The notes: generated by a model from the sequence alone, not told the origin. 5,939 bases of DNA from SVKR01 sp963605115 (GCA_963605115.1 CAVCTM010000118.1:1-5939); one strand, 5' to 3'; positions 1-4,802 are shown, numbered from the stretch's first letter. Made by a program: numbers and translations.

Positions 1-34
1 GAGGCTGTCAGCCGAAGGCTGACTGGAGGGTTGT
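1..34 (-). repeat. Diverged copy of a short hairpin repeat (partial, runs off the window)
   Basis: Contains a perfect stem GTCAGCC (7-13), loop GAA, GGCTGAC (17-23), followed by ACTGGAGGGTTGT-type sequence. This lines up with the same part of the copy at 5860-5939 (stem with GAA loop, then GACTGAGGGGTTGT). The stem bases differ between copies but pairing and loop are kept. It points opposite to the neighbouring copy at 70-150, so the two lie tail to tail around the palindrome CCAAGCTTGG (50-59). Such small non-coding repeats are common between genes of gut Clostridia; the family name is not known to me. Confidence 0.6.
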
Positions 35-69
35 AAGCTGCCGAGATATCCAAGCTTGGCGTTTTCGGA

Positions 70-150
70 AGCTCGGTAACAACCCCTCAGTCGCGCTTCG
101 CGCGCCAGCTCCCCTTGCACTTCGGGAGCCTTTAAAATCGCAGCTCGCAG
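70..150 (+). repeat. Dispersed two-hairpin repeat, left copy of an inverted pair
   Basis: Positions 70-120 are identical over 51 bases to the reverse complement of 5889-5939, and similarity continues with a few changes to 150 (matching 5860). The unit holds a first hairpin built on CGCGC, loop TTC, GCGCG, and a second one with arms GCTCCC and GGGAGC around CTTGCACTTC. It ends in CCTTTAAAA and CTCGCAG. No open reading frame is present, so if it is mobile it would be non-autonomous, like a MITE or REP element. Positions 35-69 and 151-170 hold nothing I recognise beyond the palindrome at 50-59. Confidence 0.8.
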
Positions 151-170
151 GATTTTTTTGACGCGCTCAG

Positions 171-202
171 TTTCAGCCGCCGGTGAAAACCGGCGGCTGA
201 AA
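171..202 (-). terminator. Strong hairpin after the first gap gene
   Basis: A perfect 14-bp stem (171-184 with 189-202, arms TTTCAGCCGCCGGT and ACCGGCGGCTGAAA) with a four-base loop, 14 bases past the gap stop codon. It is the likely 3' end of that transcript. On the minus strand no U-run follows directly, so it is not a textbook intrinsic terminator. It may act with help from Rho or mainly protect the 3' end. Confidence 0.6.
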
Positions 203-216
203 CGCTTGTTTTATCA

Positions 217-1227
217 TTACTTGTGGTCCACAGAGTACATATGCTCAATGAGGCAGAGCATCTTGTCGGAGTAGCCGTACTCGTTGTCGTACCAAGAGAC
301 GACCTTGACGAAGTGGTCGTTCAGCGCGATGCCCGCTTCGGCGTCGAAGACGGAGGTGTGGGTCTCGCCGAGAAAGTCGCTGGAGACGACGGGCTCATCG
401 GTATAGCCCAGAACACCGGCGAGGGAGCCCTCGCTGGCTTCCTTCATCGCCTTGCAGATCTCCTCATAGGTCGCGGGCTTATCCAGCACGGCGGTCAGGT
501 CGACGACGGAGACGTCCAGCGTCGGGACGCGCATGGACATGCCGGTCAGCTTTCCGGCGAGCGCCGGGAGCACCTTGCCGACCGCCTTCGCAGCGCCGGT
601 GGAGGAGGGGATGATGTTGCCGCAGGCGGCGCGGCCGCCGCGCCAGTCCTTCTTGGAAACGCCGTCGAGGATCTTCTGGCTCGGCGTGACGGAGTGGACC
701 GTGGTCATCAGACCTTCCTTGATGCCGAACTTGTCGTTCAGGACCTTCGCGATCGGGGCGAGGCAGTTCGTGGTGCAGGAGGCGTTGGAGACAAAGGTCA
801 TATCCGGGGTGTACTTCTCCAGATTGACGCCGCAGACGAACATCGGGGTGTCGTCCTTCGCGGGCGCGCCCATGATGACGTGCTTCGCGCCGGCGTCGAT
901 GTGGGGCTGCGCCTTCTCCTTCGTGAGGTTCAGACCGGAACACTCGCAGATATACTCCGCGCCGACCGCCTTCCAGGGCAGGTTCGCCGGGTCCGCCTCG
1001 CAGAAGACGGGGATCGCGTGGCCGTTGACGATGATGTGGCTCTCGTCATACTCCACCGTGCCGGGGAAGCGGGCGTGCATCGTGTCGTAGCGCAGCAGAT
1101 ACGCCAGATAGTCCGCGGAGCAGAGGTCGTTGATGCCGACCACCTCGATCTCCGGGTGGGAGAGGCTGCACCGCAGCACCATGCGCCCGATGCGCCCAAA
1201 ACCGTTGATACCAACTTTAATGCTCAT
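217..1227 (-). CDS. gap: Type I glyceraldehyde-3-phosphate dehydrogenase, NAD type
   Basis: 336 aa, full length for the family. It catalyses oxidative phosphorylation of glyceraldehyde 3-phosphate to 1,3-bisphosphoglycerate in cytosolic glycolysis, as a tetramer in known members. Visible motifs: the Rossmann start GINGFGRIGR (6-15); Asp34 in IND, the residue that binds the adenine ribose of NAD and disfavours NADP; the active site SNASCTTNCLAP with Cys151; the partner His178; the S-loop DWRGGRAA; and WYDNEYGYS near the end. The sequence is of the E. coli GapA/eukaryotic kind. The start is set by GGAGG at 1236-1240, eight bases before ATG; an upstream in-frame ATG at 1242 would overlap that site. 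Oddities: CSGLN at 96-100 where CTGxF is usual, and an extended tail ending HMYSVDHK. It is 69 percent identical by hand count to the second GAPDH here. It is monocistronic, with its own promoter and a hairpin at the end. Confidence 0.97.
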   Translation of the reverse strand: MSIKVGINGFGRIGRMVLRCSLSHPEIEVVGINDLCSADYLAYLLRYDTMHARFPGTVEYDESHIIVNGHAIPVFCEADPANLPWKAVGAEYICECSGLNLTKEKAQPHIDAGAKHVIMGAPAKDDTPMFVCGVNLEKYTPDMTFVSNASCTTNCLAPIAKVLNDKFGIKEGLMTTVHSVTPSQKILDGVSKKDWRGGRAACGNIIPSSTGAAKAVGKVLPALAGKLTGMSMRVPTLDVSVVDLTAVLDKPATYEEICKAMKEASEGSLAGVLGYTDEPVVSSDFLGETHTSVFDAEAGIALNDHFVKVVSWYDNEYGYSDKMLCLIEHMYSVDHK

Positions 1228-1274
1228 TATCGTTACCTCCATCGAGTTTTTTCTCGCAAGTCATTCTATGCGCT

Positions 1275-1304
1275 TGTATGATACACGTCATAACGTATCA
1301 TACA
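1275..1304 (-). promoter_or_regulatory. Twin palindrome in the gap leader: candidate operator or mRNA hairpin
   Basis: Two 9-bp perfect palindromes of the form GTATnATAC lie at 1276-1284 and 1295-1303, centres 19 bp apart (about two helical turns). Together they also form a 10-bp inverted repeat around a 10-base spacer. They begin about 10 bases downstream of the predicted gap start of transcription. At the DNA level this looks like a paired repressor site; at the RNA level the same bases form a hairpin near the 5' end of the message. The sequence alone does not decide between these. Confidence 0.6.
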
Positions 1305-1318
1305 TTTGGGATGATTCT

Positions 1319-1347
1319 ATTATGCACCATTCTGTCCGGTTTGTAAA
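1319..1347 (-). promoter_or_regulatory. Sigma-A promoter of the first gap gene
   Basis: On the minus strand: TTTACA (1342-1347), a 17-bp spacer, CATAAT (1319-1324), each one mismatch from consensus. Transcription would start near 1312, giving a leader of about 85 bases. The -35 box lies inside an inverted repeat, AAATCCC (1345-1351) and GGGATTT (1368-1374). Confidence 0.75.
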
Positions 1348-1384
1348 TCCCTTTTTTCAAAATTTTTGGGATTTTTTACCCGAA

Positions 1385-1461
1385 GTGCAAAAAATCTGCT
1401 TGCGAGTCCCGGAAAAGCTGGTACAATAAAAGCGAAATAACGCCAAAACCATTTTTTGCAC
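1385..1461. repeat. Perfect 11-bp inverted repeat flanking the lipoprotein promoter
   Basis: GTGCAAAAAAT (1385-1395) and its exact reverse complement ATTTTTTGCAC (1451-1461) sit on either side of the predicted lipoprotein promoter. The left arm lies upstream of the predicted transcription start, so the pair cannot fold in that mRNA. If functional it acts in DNA. The A-tracts make chance a real alternative. Confidence 0.4.
1400..1427 (+). promoter_or_regulatory. Extended -10 promoter of the lipoprotein gene
   Basis: TTGCGA (1400-1405), a 16-bp spacer, TACAAT (1422-1427), preceded by TGG, which makes an extended -10. The predicted start of transcription is near 1434, about 50 bases before the ATG. 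It is divergent from the gap promoter, with the two -10 boxes about 100 bp apart. Confidence 0.65.
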
Positions 1462-1482
1462 GATGAAGGGAGGCGCAACACA

Positions 1483-2193
1483 ATGAAAGCACGATCTTTC
1501 CGTATGTTTCTTTTCCTCCTTTTCCTGCCGGCGCTGCTGCTCTCCGGCTGCGGCGGGCAGACGGCGGCGGAGCTGCCTGCGCACAGCACCGGGGTCGTGA
1601 CCTCGCTTACGCCGCGCGGAGACGGGAGCTTTGAGCTGCGGCTGGACCTCGACGGAGATATTCCGGGTCATGACCGTTTTCTCGTGGATGCGGAAACGCT
1701 GCTGGACACGGATGTCCGGCATAACTGGCAGTTTTATTCCGACCGGCGGGATTCCGACGCATTCCGCGCGATCTGGCAGCTTGTCGAGGCGCAGCGCGAG
1801 CTGGAGCCGGAGCCGCTCCGGGCAGGGATGCGCGTTTCCGTTGATGCGGACCCGGCGTCGGACGGCGCTCTGCCGCGCGCCGTCTCCGTCACGCTCCAAC
1901 AGACGCCGTGCTGCATATTCTGGAACGGCACGCTTTATTATCCGAAGGGCGCTTTCAGAGAGGGCACGGAGGAGTTTTCGCTCTCGGATACGGTCGCTCT
2001 AACGCTACGCAGCGCCGCGCCCTACGGCGTTTTGCCGGAGACGGACGGCGAGGTGTCATGGGACCTCACGAACTATGTCGGCGCGGAATGCCGGGAGTGT
2101 CTTTATCAGGGCGGAAAGCCCGGCTTTGCATTCCGGCTGGCGGACAGCGAAAAGTGGCTCGTTTTCGGAGAAGGAGCCTCCACATTCGCATGA
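1483..2193 (+). CDS. Putative lipoprotein of unknown function
   Basis: 236 aa. I do not recognise the family. The N-terminus is a clear lipoprotein signal: a Lys/Arg-containing start, a hydrophobic stretch (about 8-20) and the lipobox LLSGC with Cys23 as the lipidation site. The mature protein would therefore sit on the outer face of the cell membrane. After a short Gly/Ala linker, residues about 35-140 look like a small beta-rich domain starting GVVTSLTPRGDGSFELRLDL, in the style of OB-fold-like domains of other Firmicute lipoproteins. Residues about 150-236 look like a second beta-rich domain, with WNGTLYY near its start and KWLVFGEG near its end. No catalytic motif is visible. ATG 1483 is chosen because GGGAGG (1468-1473) lies nine bases before it and the signal peptide starts directly there. 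It has its own promoter and is flanked by the two GAPDH genes, with no evident functional tie to them. Confidence 0.85.
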   Translation: MKARSFRMFLFLLFLPALLLSGCGGQTAAELPAHSTGVVTSLTPRGDGSFELRLDLDGDIPGHDRFLVDAETLLDTDVRHNWQFYSDRRDSDAFRAIWQLVEAQRELEPEPLRAGMRVSVDADPASDGALPRAVSVTLQQTPCCIFWNGTLYYPKGAFREGTEEFSLSDTVALTLRSAAPYGVLPETDGEVSWDLTNYVGAECRECLYQGGKPGFAFRLADSEKWLVFGEGASTFA

Positions 2194-2197
2194 AAAA

Positions 2198-2223
2198 GCG
2201 CCGGACCCGATCGGGTCCGGCGC
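2198..2223 (-). terminator. Intrinsic terminator between converging genes
   Basis: A perfect 26-bp palindrome with arms GCGCCGGACCC and GGGTCCGGCGC around GATC, four bases past the lipoprotein stop. Read on the minus strand it is followed at once by TTTTT, so it is a canonical terminator for transcripts coming from the second GAPDH gene. On the plus strand only ATCCTTG follows, so its effect on the lipoprotein message is likely weaker, though the stem would still cap its 3' end. Confidence 0.8.
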
Positions 2224-2237
2224 ATCCTTGTAAAAAG

Positions 2238-2325
2238 CCTCGCAGAGTTTGCGGCGCGCACGCCGCAAATAGAGTTGAATTATTTTTCGGCGCGACACGT
2301 GCGTGCCGAAAAATACTCTGCGCGG
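2238..2325. repeat. Structured element with a three-way-junction fold
   Basis: The outer arms CGCAGAGT (2241-2248) and ACTCTGCG (2315-2322) are exact complements, extended by CC/GG across one mismatch. They enclose two perfect hairpins: TTTGCGGCG/CGCCGCAAA with loop CGCA (2248-2269), and TATTTTTCGGC/GCCGAAAAATA (2281-2315). The three stems share bases at their edges (2248 and 2315), so they stack around one junction. No reading frame is present. The segment CTCGCAGAG also occurs at the end of the 5860-5939 repeat, which suggests a repeat origin. It lies in the 3' untranslated region of the second GAPDH gene. It could be a non-autonomous mobile repeat or a structured RNA. Confidence 0.55.
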
Positions 2326-2329
2326 AGGG

Positions 2330-2408
2330 AACGTGCGCCCCGGAGGGGCGTGCGTTGAGCGGAGTGAATCCTTTTCAAATGAGAGCCCAGCGAAGCGGGT
2401 CTCATTTG
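2330..2408. repeat. Two further hairpins, the second overlapping the gap stop codon
   Basis: First hairpin 2330-2356: a 12-bp stem with two G-T pairs around loop GGA. Second hairpin 2376-2408: outer arms CAAATGAGA and TCTCATTTG, inner CCC/GGG and GC/GC pairs around GAA. The stop codon of the second GAPDH gene (2402-2404) lies inside the second hairpin's arm. With the preceding element, this fills the 208 bp between the converging genes with stems and leaves no room for a gene. Confidence 0.6.
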
Positions 2409-3418
2409 AGGTGGTCCACGGAGTACATATGTTCGATGAGGCACAGCAGCTTGTCGGAATACCCGACCTCGTTATCGTACCATGCGACGAGCTTGAGGAA
2501 GCGGTCGCTGAGCGCCATGCCTGCGGCGGCGTCGAAGATGCTGGTGCGGCTGTCGCCGAGGAAGTCGGAGGAGACCATGGGCATGTCGGTGTAGCCGAGG
2601 ATGCCGCGCAGCTCGCCCTCGCTCGCGGCTTTGATCGCGGCGCAGACCTCCGCGTAAGGCGCGGGGCGGCTGAGATTAACGGTGAGGTCGACCATGGAGA
2701 CGTCCAGCGTCGGGACGCGCATGGAGACGCCGCTGAGCTTTCCGTTCAGCGCCGGGAGGACCTTGCCGACGGCTTTGGCGGCGCCGGTGGTGGCGGGGAT
2801 GATGTTGCCGGTGGCGGCGCGGCCGCCGCGCCAGTCGCGCCGGGAGACGCCGTCGAGCGACTGCTGGGAGGAGGTGATGGAGTGGATCGTGGTCATAAGC
2901 CCCTCCTCAATGCCGAAGGTCTCGTGGACGACCTTGGCGAGCGGGGCGAGGCAGTTCGTGGTGCAGGAGGCGTTGGAGACAAACTGCATCTCCGGGCGGT
3001 AAGTATCCAGATTGACGCCGCAGACGAACATCGGCGTCGCGTCCTTTGCCGGGGCGGACATGACGACCTTCTTCGCGCCGGAGAGCAGGTGCGGCGCGGC
3101 GGCTTCCGCCGTCAGGAATTTGCCGGTACACTCCGCGACGTATTCCACGCCGTATTCGCCCCAGGTGAGCTTCGCGGGGTCGCGGTCGCTCATGACGGGG
3201 ATCGGCTTTCCGTTGCAGATAATGTGCCCCTCGTCATAGCCGATGTCCGCGTTGATGCGCCCGTGCATCGTGTCATAGATCAGAAGGTATGCGAGATAGT
3301 CCGTGGTGCATGTCGCGTTCACCGCCGCGATCTCGATCTCCGGGTGGGCCAGCGCCGCGCGAAATACCATACGCCCGATGCGGCCCATTCCGTTTATTCC
3401 GACTTTGATGTCTCCCAT
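2402..3418 (-). CDS. gap: Type I glyceraldehyde-3-phosphate dehydrogenase paralog, probable NADP preference
   Basis: 338 aa, full length. Same reaction and core motifs as the first GAPDH: GINGMGRIGR (7-16), SNASCTTNCLAP with Cys152, His179, DWRGGRAA and WYDNEVGYS. The key difference is VNATC where the paralog has INDLC: the NAD-selecting Asp is Ala35 here. Loss of this Asp is typical of GAPDHs that accept NADP, such as B. subtilis GapB (INAS), so the enzyme may make or use NADPH, in gluconeogenesis or to supply reductant. That is inference from one residue and its surroundings. The start ATG (3416-3418) has GGAGGAG at 3430-3436, 11 bases upstream; no competing start fits. The tail EHMYSVDHLK matches the paralog except for the last residues, which lie inside a repeat hairpin. 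The GntR gene upstream on the same strand is separated by a terminator. Confidence 0.96.
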   Translation of the reverse strand: MGDIKVGINGMGRIGRMVFRAALAHPEIEIAAVNATCTTDYLAYLLIYDTMHGRINADIGYDEGHIICNGKPIPVMSDRDPAKLTWGEYGVEYVAECTGKFLTAEAAAPHLLSGAKKVVMSAPAKDATPMFVCGVNLDTYRPEMQFVSNASCTTNCLAPLAKVVHETFGIEEGLMTTIHSITSSQQSLDGVSRRDWRGGRAATGNIIPATTGAAKAVGKVLPALNGKLSGVSMRVPTLDVSMVDLTVNLSRPAPYAEVCAAIKAASEGELRGILGYTDMPMVSSDFLGDSRTSIFDAAAGMALSDRFLKLVAWYDNEVGYSDKLLCLIEHMYSVDHLK

Positions 3419-3451
3419 GGTGTTTTAAGCTCCTCCGTTATTATTTTTTGT

Positions 3452-3518
3452 ATTCTATTTTATATGTGAAACTGCACGCAGTGTAGTCCCCGGTTTGGGT
3501 ATGACGGTATGCCCGTCA
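3452..3518 (-). promoter_or_regulatory. Probable promoter region of the second gap gene (weakly defined)
   Basis: The AT-rich tract upstream of the ATG offers TATAAA (3459-3464) or TAGAAT (3452-3457) as -10 boxes on the minus strand; neither has a convincing -35. Just upstream lie two small dyads, ACTGC/GCAGT (3471-3482) and TGACGG/CCGTCA around TATGC (3502-3518), either of which could bind a regulator. Neither the GTATnATAC motif of the first gap gene nor the palindrome at gntR recurs here. Confidence 0.35.
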
Positions 3519-3555
3519 CGACCGAGATCATCATGACTTTTGCCTTTAAAACGCA

Positions 3556-3583
3556 CAAAAAACCGCTTTTCAGCGGTTTTTTG
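3556..3583. terminator. Bidirectional intrinsic terminator between gntR and the second gap gene
   Basis: Arms AAAAAACCGCT (3557-3567) and AGCGGTTTTTT (3572-3582) with a four-base loop; the C-rich/G-rich core with A-tract before and T-tract after works in both directions. It lies about 25 bases past the gntR stop on the minus strand, so it should end that message and separate it from the gap transcript. Confidence 0.85.
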
Positions 3584-3607
3584 CAGTTAAAACGCGGCTT
3601 TTTGTTC

Positions 3608-4408
3608 TCAACCCTCGCGCTTGTCCTTGTCGACGCTGCGGGTGAAGGAGACGCCGTCCTTATGCAGGAACACGTCCAGCTTCACGCGGTCGGCGCGCAT
3701 CAGGCTCTGGGTGAACTCGTAGCACATGCCGTTTTCGTTATAGGTGCGGCGCTGCACGAAAAATCCGCAGCTTCCGCTCTTGCAGCCGAGCAGCTCCGCC
3801 TCCTTCGGGCTCATGATGACAGCCTCGTAGGAGTCGACCGCGTTGGCGGGGATGATGCCCACTTCGTAGAGCAGGCTGTAGAAGCTGTGCGTCCGCAGAA
3901 GCTCGCGCGTCAGCTTGGGGTAGATGTACTGGGGGTAAAAGCTCGTCTCCAGAATGAGCGGCTCGCCGTTGACGTTGCGGATGCGGGTGAAGCGGTAGAC
4001 CTTGCTGTCCGTTCCGCTGAGCTCCAGCACCTTCACGATGTCGGGCGTCGGGTCGATGACGGCGAACTCGATCAGCGTAGAGGACGGGGTCAGACCCATG
4101 GAGCTGATCTCGCTCGTAAAGGAGTAGACGTTCTCGGTCCGGCGGCGGACCTTGGGCTCGGCGACGAAGGTGCCGCGGCCCTGCTTGCGCACGACGAGAC
4201 CCTCGCTCTCCAGCGCGCCGATCGCCTGACGGACCGTGGAACGGGAAATATCAAAGGTCTTGCAGAGCTCCGCCTCGCTCGGCAGCAGGTCTCCGGTCGC
4301 CAGCGTGCCGGCGGAGATATTGCGCTTCACGATGCTGACGAGCTGGGAATAAAGCGGAATATCGCTGTCCATCGACAGGGTGCTCAAAAGGATCGGATTC
4401 TTCTCCAT
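3608..4408 (-). CDS. GntR/HutC-family transcriptional regulator with UTRA ligand domain
   Basis: 266 aa, normal for the HutC subfamily. Residues about 16-83 form the winged helix-turn-helix: IPLYSQLVSIVKRNI, then LPSEAELCKTFDISRSTVRQ with the recognition helix around 55-64, then the wing RKQGRGTFV. Residues about 95-255 fit a UTRA domain, the chorismate-lyase-like fold that binds small effectors such as sugar phosphates in relatives; the conserved RIRNVNGEPLILETSFYP (143-160) and the later QRRTYNENGMCYEF pattern are visible. The effector cannot be told from sequence. The start ATG has AAGGAG at 4421-4426, 12 bases away, slightly long; Met13 is an alternative start just before the winged helix. 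The predicted promoter overlaps a palindrome, pointing to self-repression. Other targets are unknown; the second gap gene is the nearest candidate, though no shared operator is seen there. Confidence 0.93.
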   Translation of the reverse strand: MEKNPILLSTLSMDSDIPLYSQLVSIVKRNISAGTLATGDLLPSEAELCKTFDISRSTVRQAIGALESEGLVVRKQGRGTFVAEPKVRRRTENVYSFTSEISSMGLTPSSTLIEFAVIDPTPDIVKVLELSGTDSKVYRFTRIRNVNGEPLILETSFYPQYIYPKLTRELLRTHSFYSLLYEVGIIPANAVDSYEAVIMSPKEAELLGCKSGSCGFFVQRRTYNENGMCYEFTQSLMRADRVKLDVFLHKDGVSFTRSVDKDKREG

Positions 4409-4477
4409 AGCAGTTGTTCGCTCCTTCTATGATCCGGAAAAGGCGCAAAAAGCCCGGTCCGGAAAGCATACAAGCTC

Positions 4478-4506
4478 ATTATAGACTATAAAATAAACTT
4501 TTGCAA
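4478..4506 (-). promoter_or_regulatory. Sigma-A promoter of the GntR-family gene
   Basis: On the minus strand: TTGCAA (4501-4506), a 17-bp spacer, then a perfect TATAAT (4478-4483). The start of transcription falls near 4471, giving a leader of about 60 bases. That leader carries the octamer TCCGGAAA (as read on the plus strand) twice, at 4433-4440 and 4458-4465. Confidence 0.8.
4479..4491. promoter_or_regulatory. Palindromic operator over the gntR -10 box
   Basis: TTATAG-A-CTATAA is a perfect 13-bp palindrome with a central base. It covers five of the six bases of the -10 box. GntR/HutC operators are commonly short palindromes with a T-A rich centre (for example the TATAGAC-like halves bound by several UTRA regulators), so autoregulation is a sound inference. 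Confidence 0.6.
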
Positions 4507-4531
4507 TCATAAATTCTGATTATTTCCCGCC

Positions 4532-4588
4532 TTTTTTGCGCGCTGCGGCTGGGCTTTTGTCACAAAAGCCGCGGCGAGACGCAAAAAA
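4532..4588. repeat. Long interrupted inverted repeat between the divergent gntR and rplJ promoters
   Basis: Outer arms TTTTTTGCG (4532-4540) and CGCAAAAAA (4580-4588); inner near-perfect palindrome GGCTTTTGT-C-ACAAAAGCC (4552-4570). T-runs precede and A-runs follow on both strands, the wrong order for an intrinsic terminator. A binding site, or an upstream A/T-tract element for the ribosomal promoter, is more likely. Apart from this, 4507-4613 holds nothing I recognise. Confidence 0.45.
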
Positions 4589-4613
4589 ACCGGGTTTTCC
4601 GCGAAAAAAGCTG

Positions 4614-4642
4614 TTGACAAGCCCGGCGCGCTCTGGTAATAT
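4614..4642 (+). promoter_or_regulatory. Strong sigma-A promoter of rplJL
   Basis: Perfect TTGACA (4614-4619), a 17-bp spacer, TAATAT (4637-4642) preceded by TGG as an extended -10. A/T tracts lie just upstream (4583-4610). The start of transcription is near 4649, giving a leader of about 153 bases. This strength fits a ribosomal protein operon. Confidence 0.85.
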
Positions 4643-4648
4643 ATATGG

Positions 4649-4802
4649 GCGCTCCAAAGACAGCAGGTGGGCACCAAGACCCGGAAGTCCTGCCGAGGAC
4701 AGTGATTTTCAAGATTTTTTTGAGAATGCTTTTCTGTCTCTATGTCTTTGCGGACATAGGGATTTTTCTTTTCGGGCGCGACATCACTACGGAGGTGAAA
4801 TC
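4649..4802 (+). ncRNA. Ribosomal protein L10 leader (autoregulatory mRNA leader)
   Basis: The segment AAAGACAGCAGG (4656-4667) followed by CCTGCCGAGG (4689-4698) is the signature of the Firmicute L10 leader: GCAGG pairs with CCTGC, and the flanking GA-rich bases form the kinked binding site for the L10(L12)4 complex. It ends in a terminator hairpin before the rplJ ribosome binding site. In B. subtilis, surplus L10-L12 binds this leader and favours premature termination, which keeps synthesis matched to demand. Bases CTGTCT (4734-4739) can pair with AGACAG (4658-4663) as an alternative fold that would break the terminator; that pairing is my inference. Confidence 0.88.
4737..4767 (+). terminator. 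Attenuator terminator in the rplJ leader
   Basis: A 10-bp stem with one G-T pair, TCTCTATGTC (4737-4746) and GACATAGGGA (4753-4762), loop TTTGCG, followed directly by TTTTT and then CTTTT. It has the position and TCTCTATG-type sequence of the L10-leader attenuator of Bacillus. Confidence 0.85.

Noticed and set aside
1..150. Possible CRISPR array or attachment site at the left edge
   Set aside because: There are only two diverged copies, in opposite orientation and with no regular spacers. No integrase or cas gene is present in the window.
223..1281. Long open frame on the plus strand opposite the first GAPDH gene
   Set aside because: The translation is rich in Val, Asp, Gly and Arg with no family motifs and mirrors GAPDH codons; a comparable antisense frame lies opposite the paralog. 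This is what GC-rich codon bias produces. No ribosome binding site supports it.
2198..2408. tRNA or known riboswitch in the hairpin-rich gap
   Set aside because: Several stems are present, but there is no CCA-type acceptor end, no anticodon-arm spacing and no riboswitch core that I recognise. It also lies downstream of both flanking genes, not in front of a coding region.
2303..3469. Long open frame (388 codons) opposite the second GAPDH gene
   Set aside because: Same artefact as at the first gene: low-complexity antisense translation, running through the hairpin-filled intergenic region at its start.
3509..4432. Open frame opposite the GntR-family gene
   Set aside because: Antisense to a full-length, well-matched regulator; it runs through the terminator at 3556-3583 and its translation has no recognisable domain.
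4433..4465. Direct repeat TCCGGAAA in the gntR leader as an operator pair
   Set aside because: Only eight bases, spaced 25 bp (not a whole number of helical turns), and each contains a common six-base palindrome; too weak to call.
4536..4802. N-terminal extension of L10 by 89 codons
   Set aside because: The extension would run through the inverted repeat, the promoter and the L10 leader RNA. The GGAGG site and family start place the real ATG at 4803.
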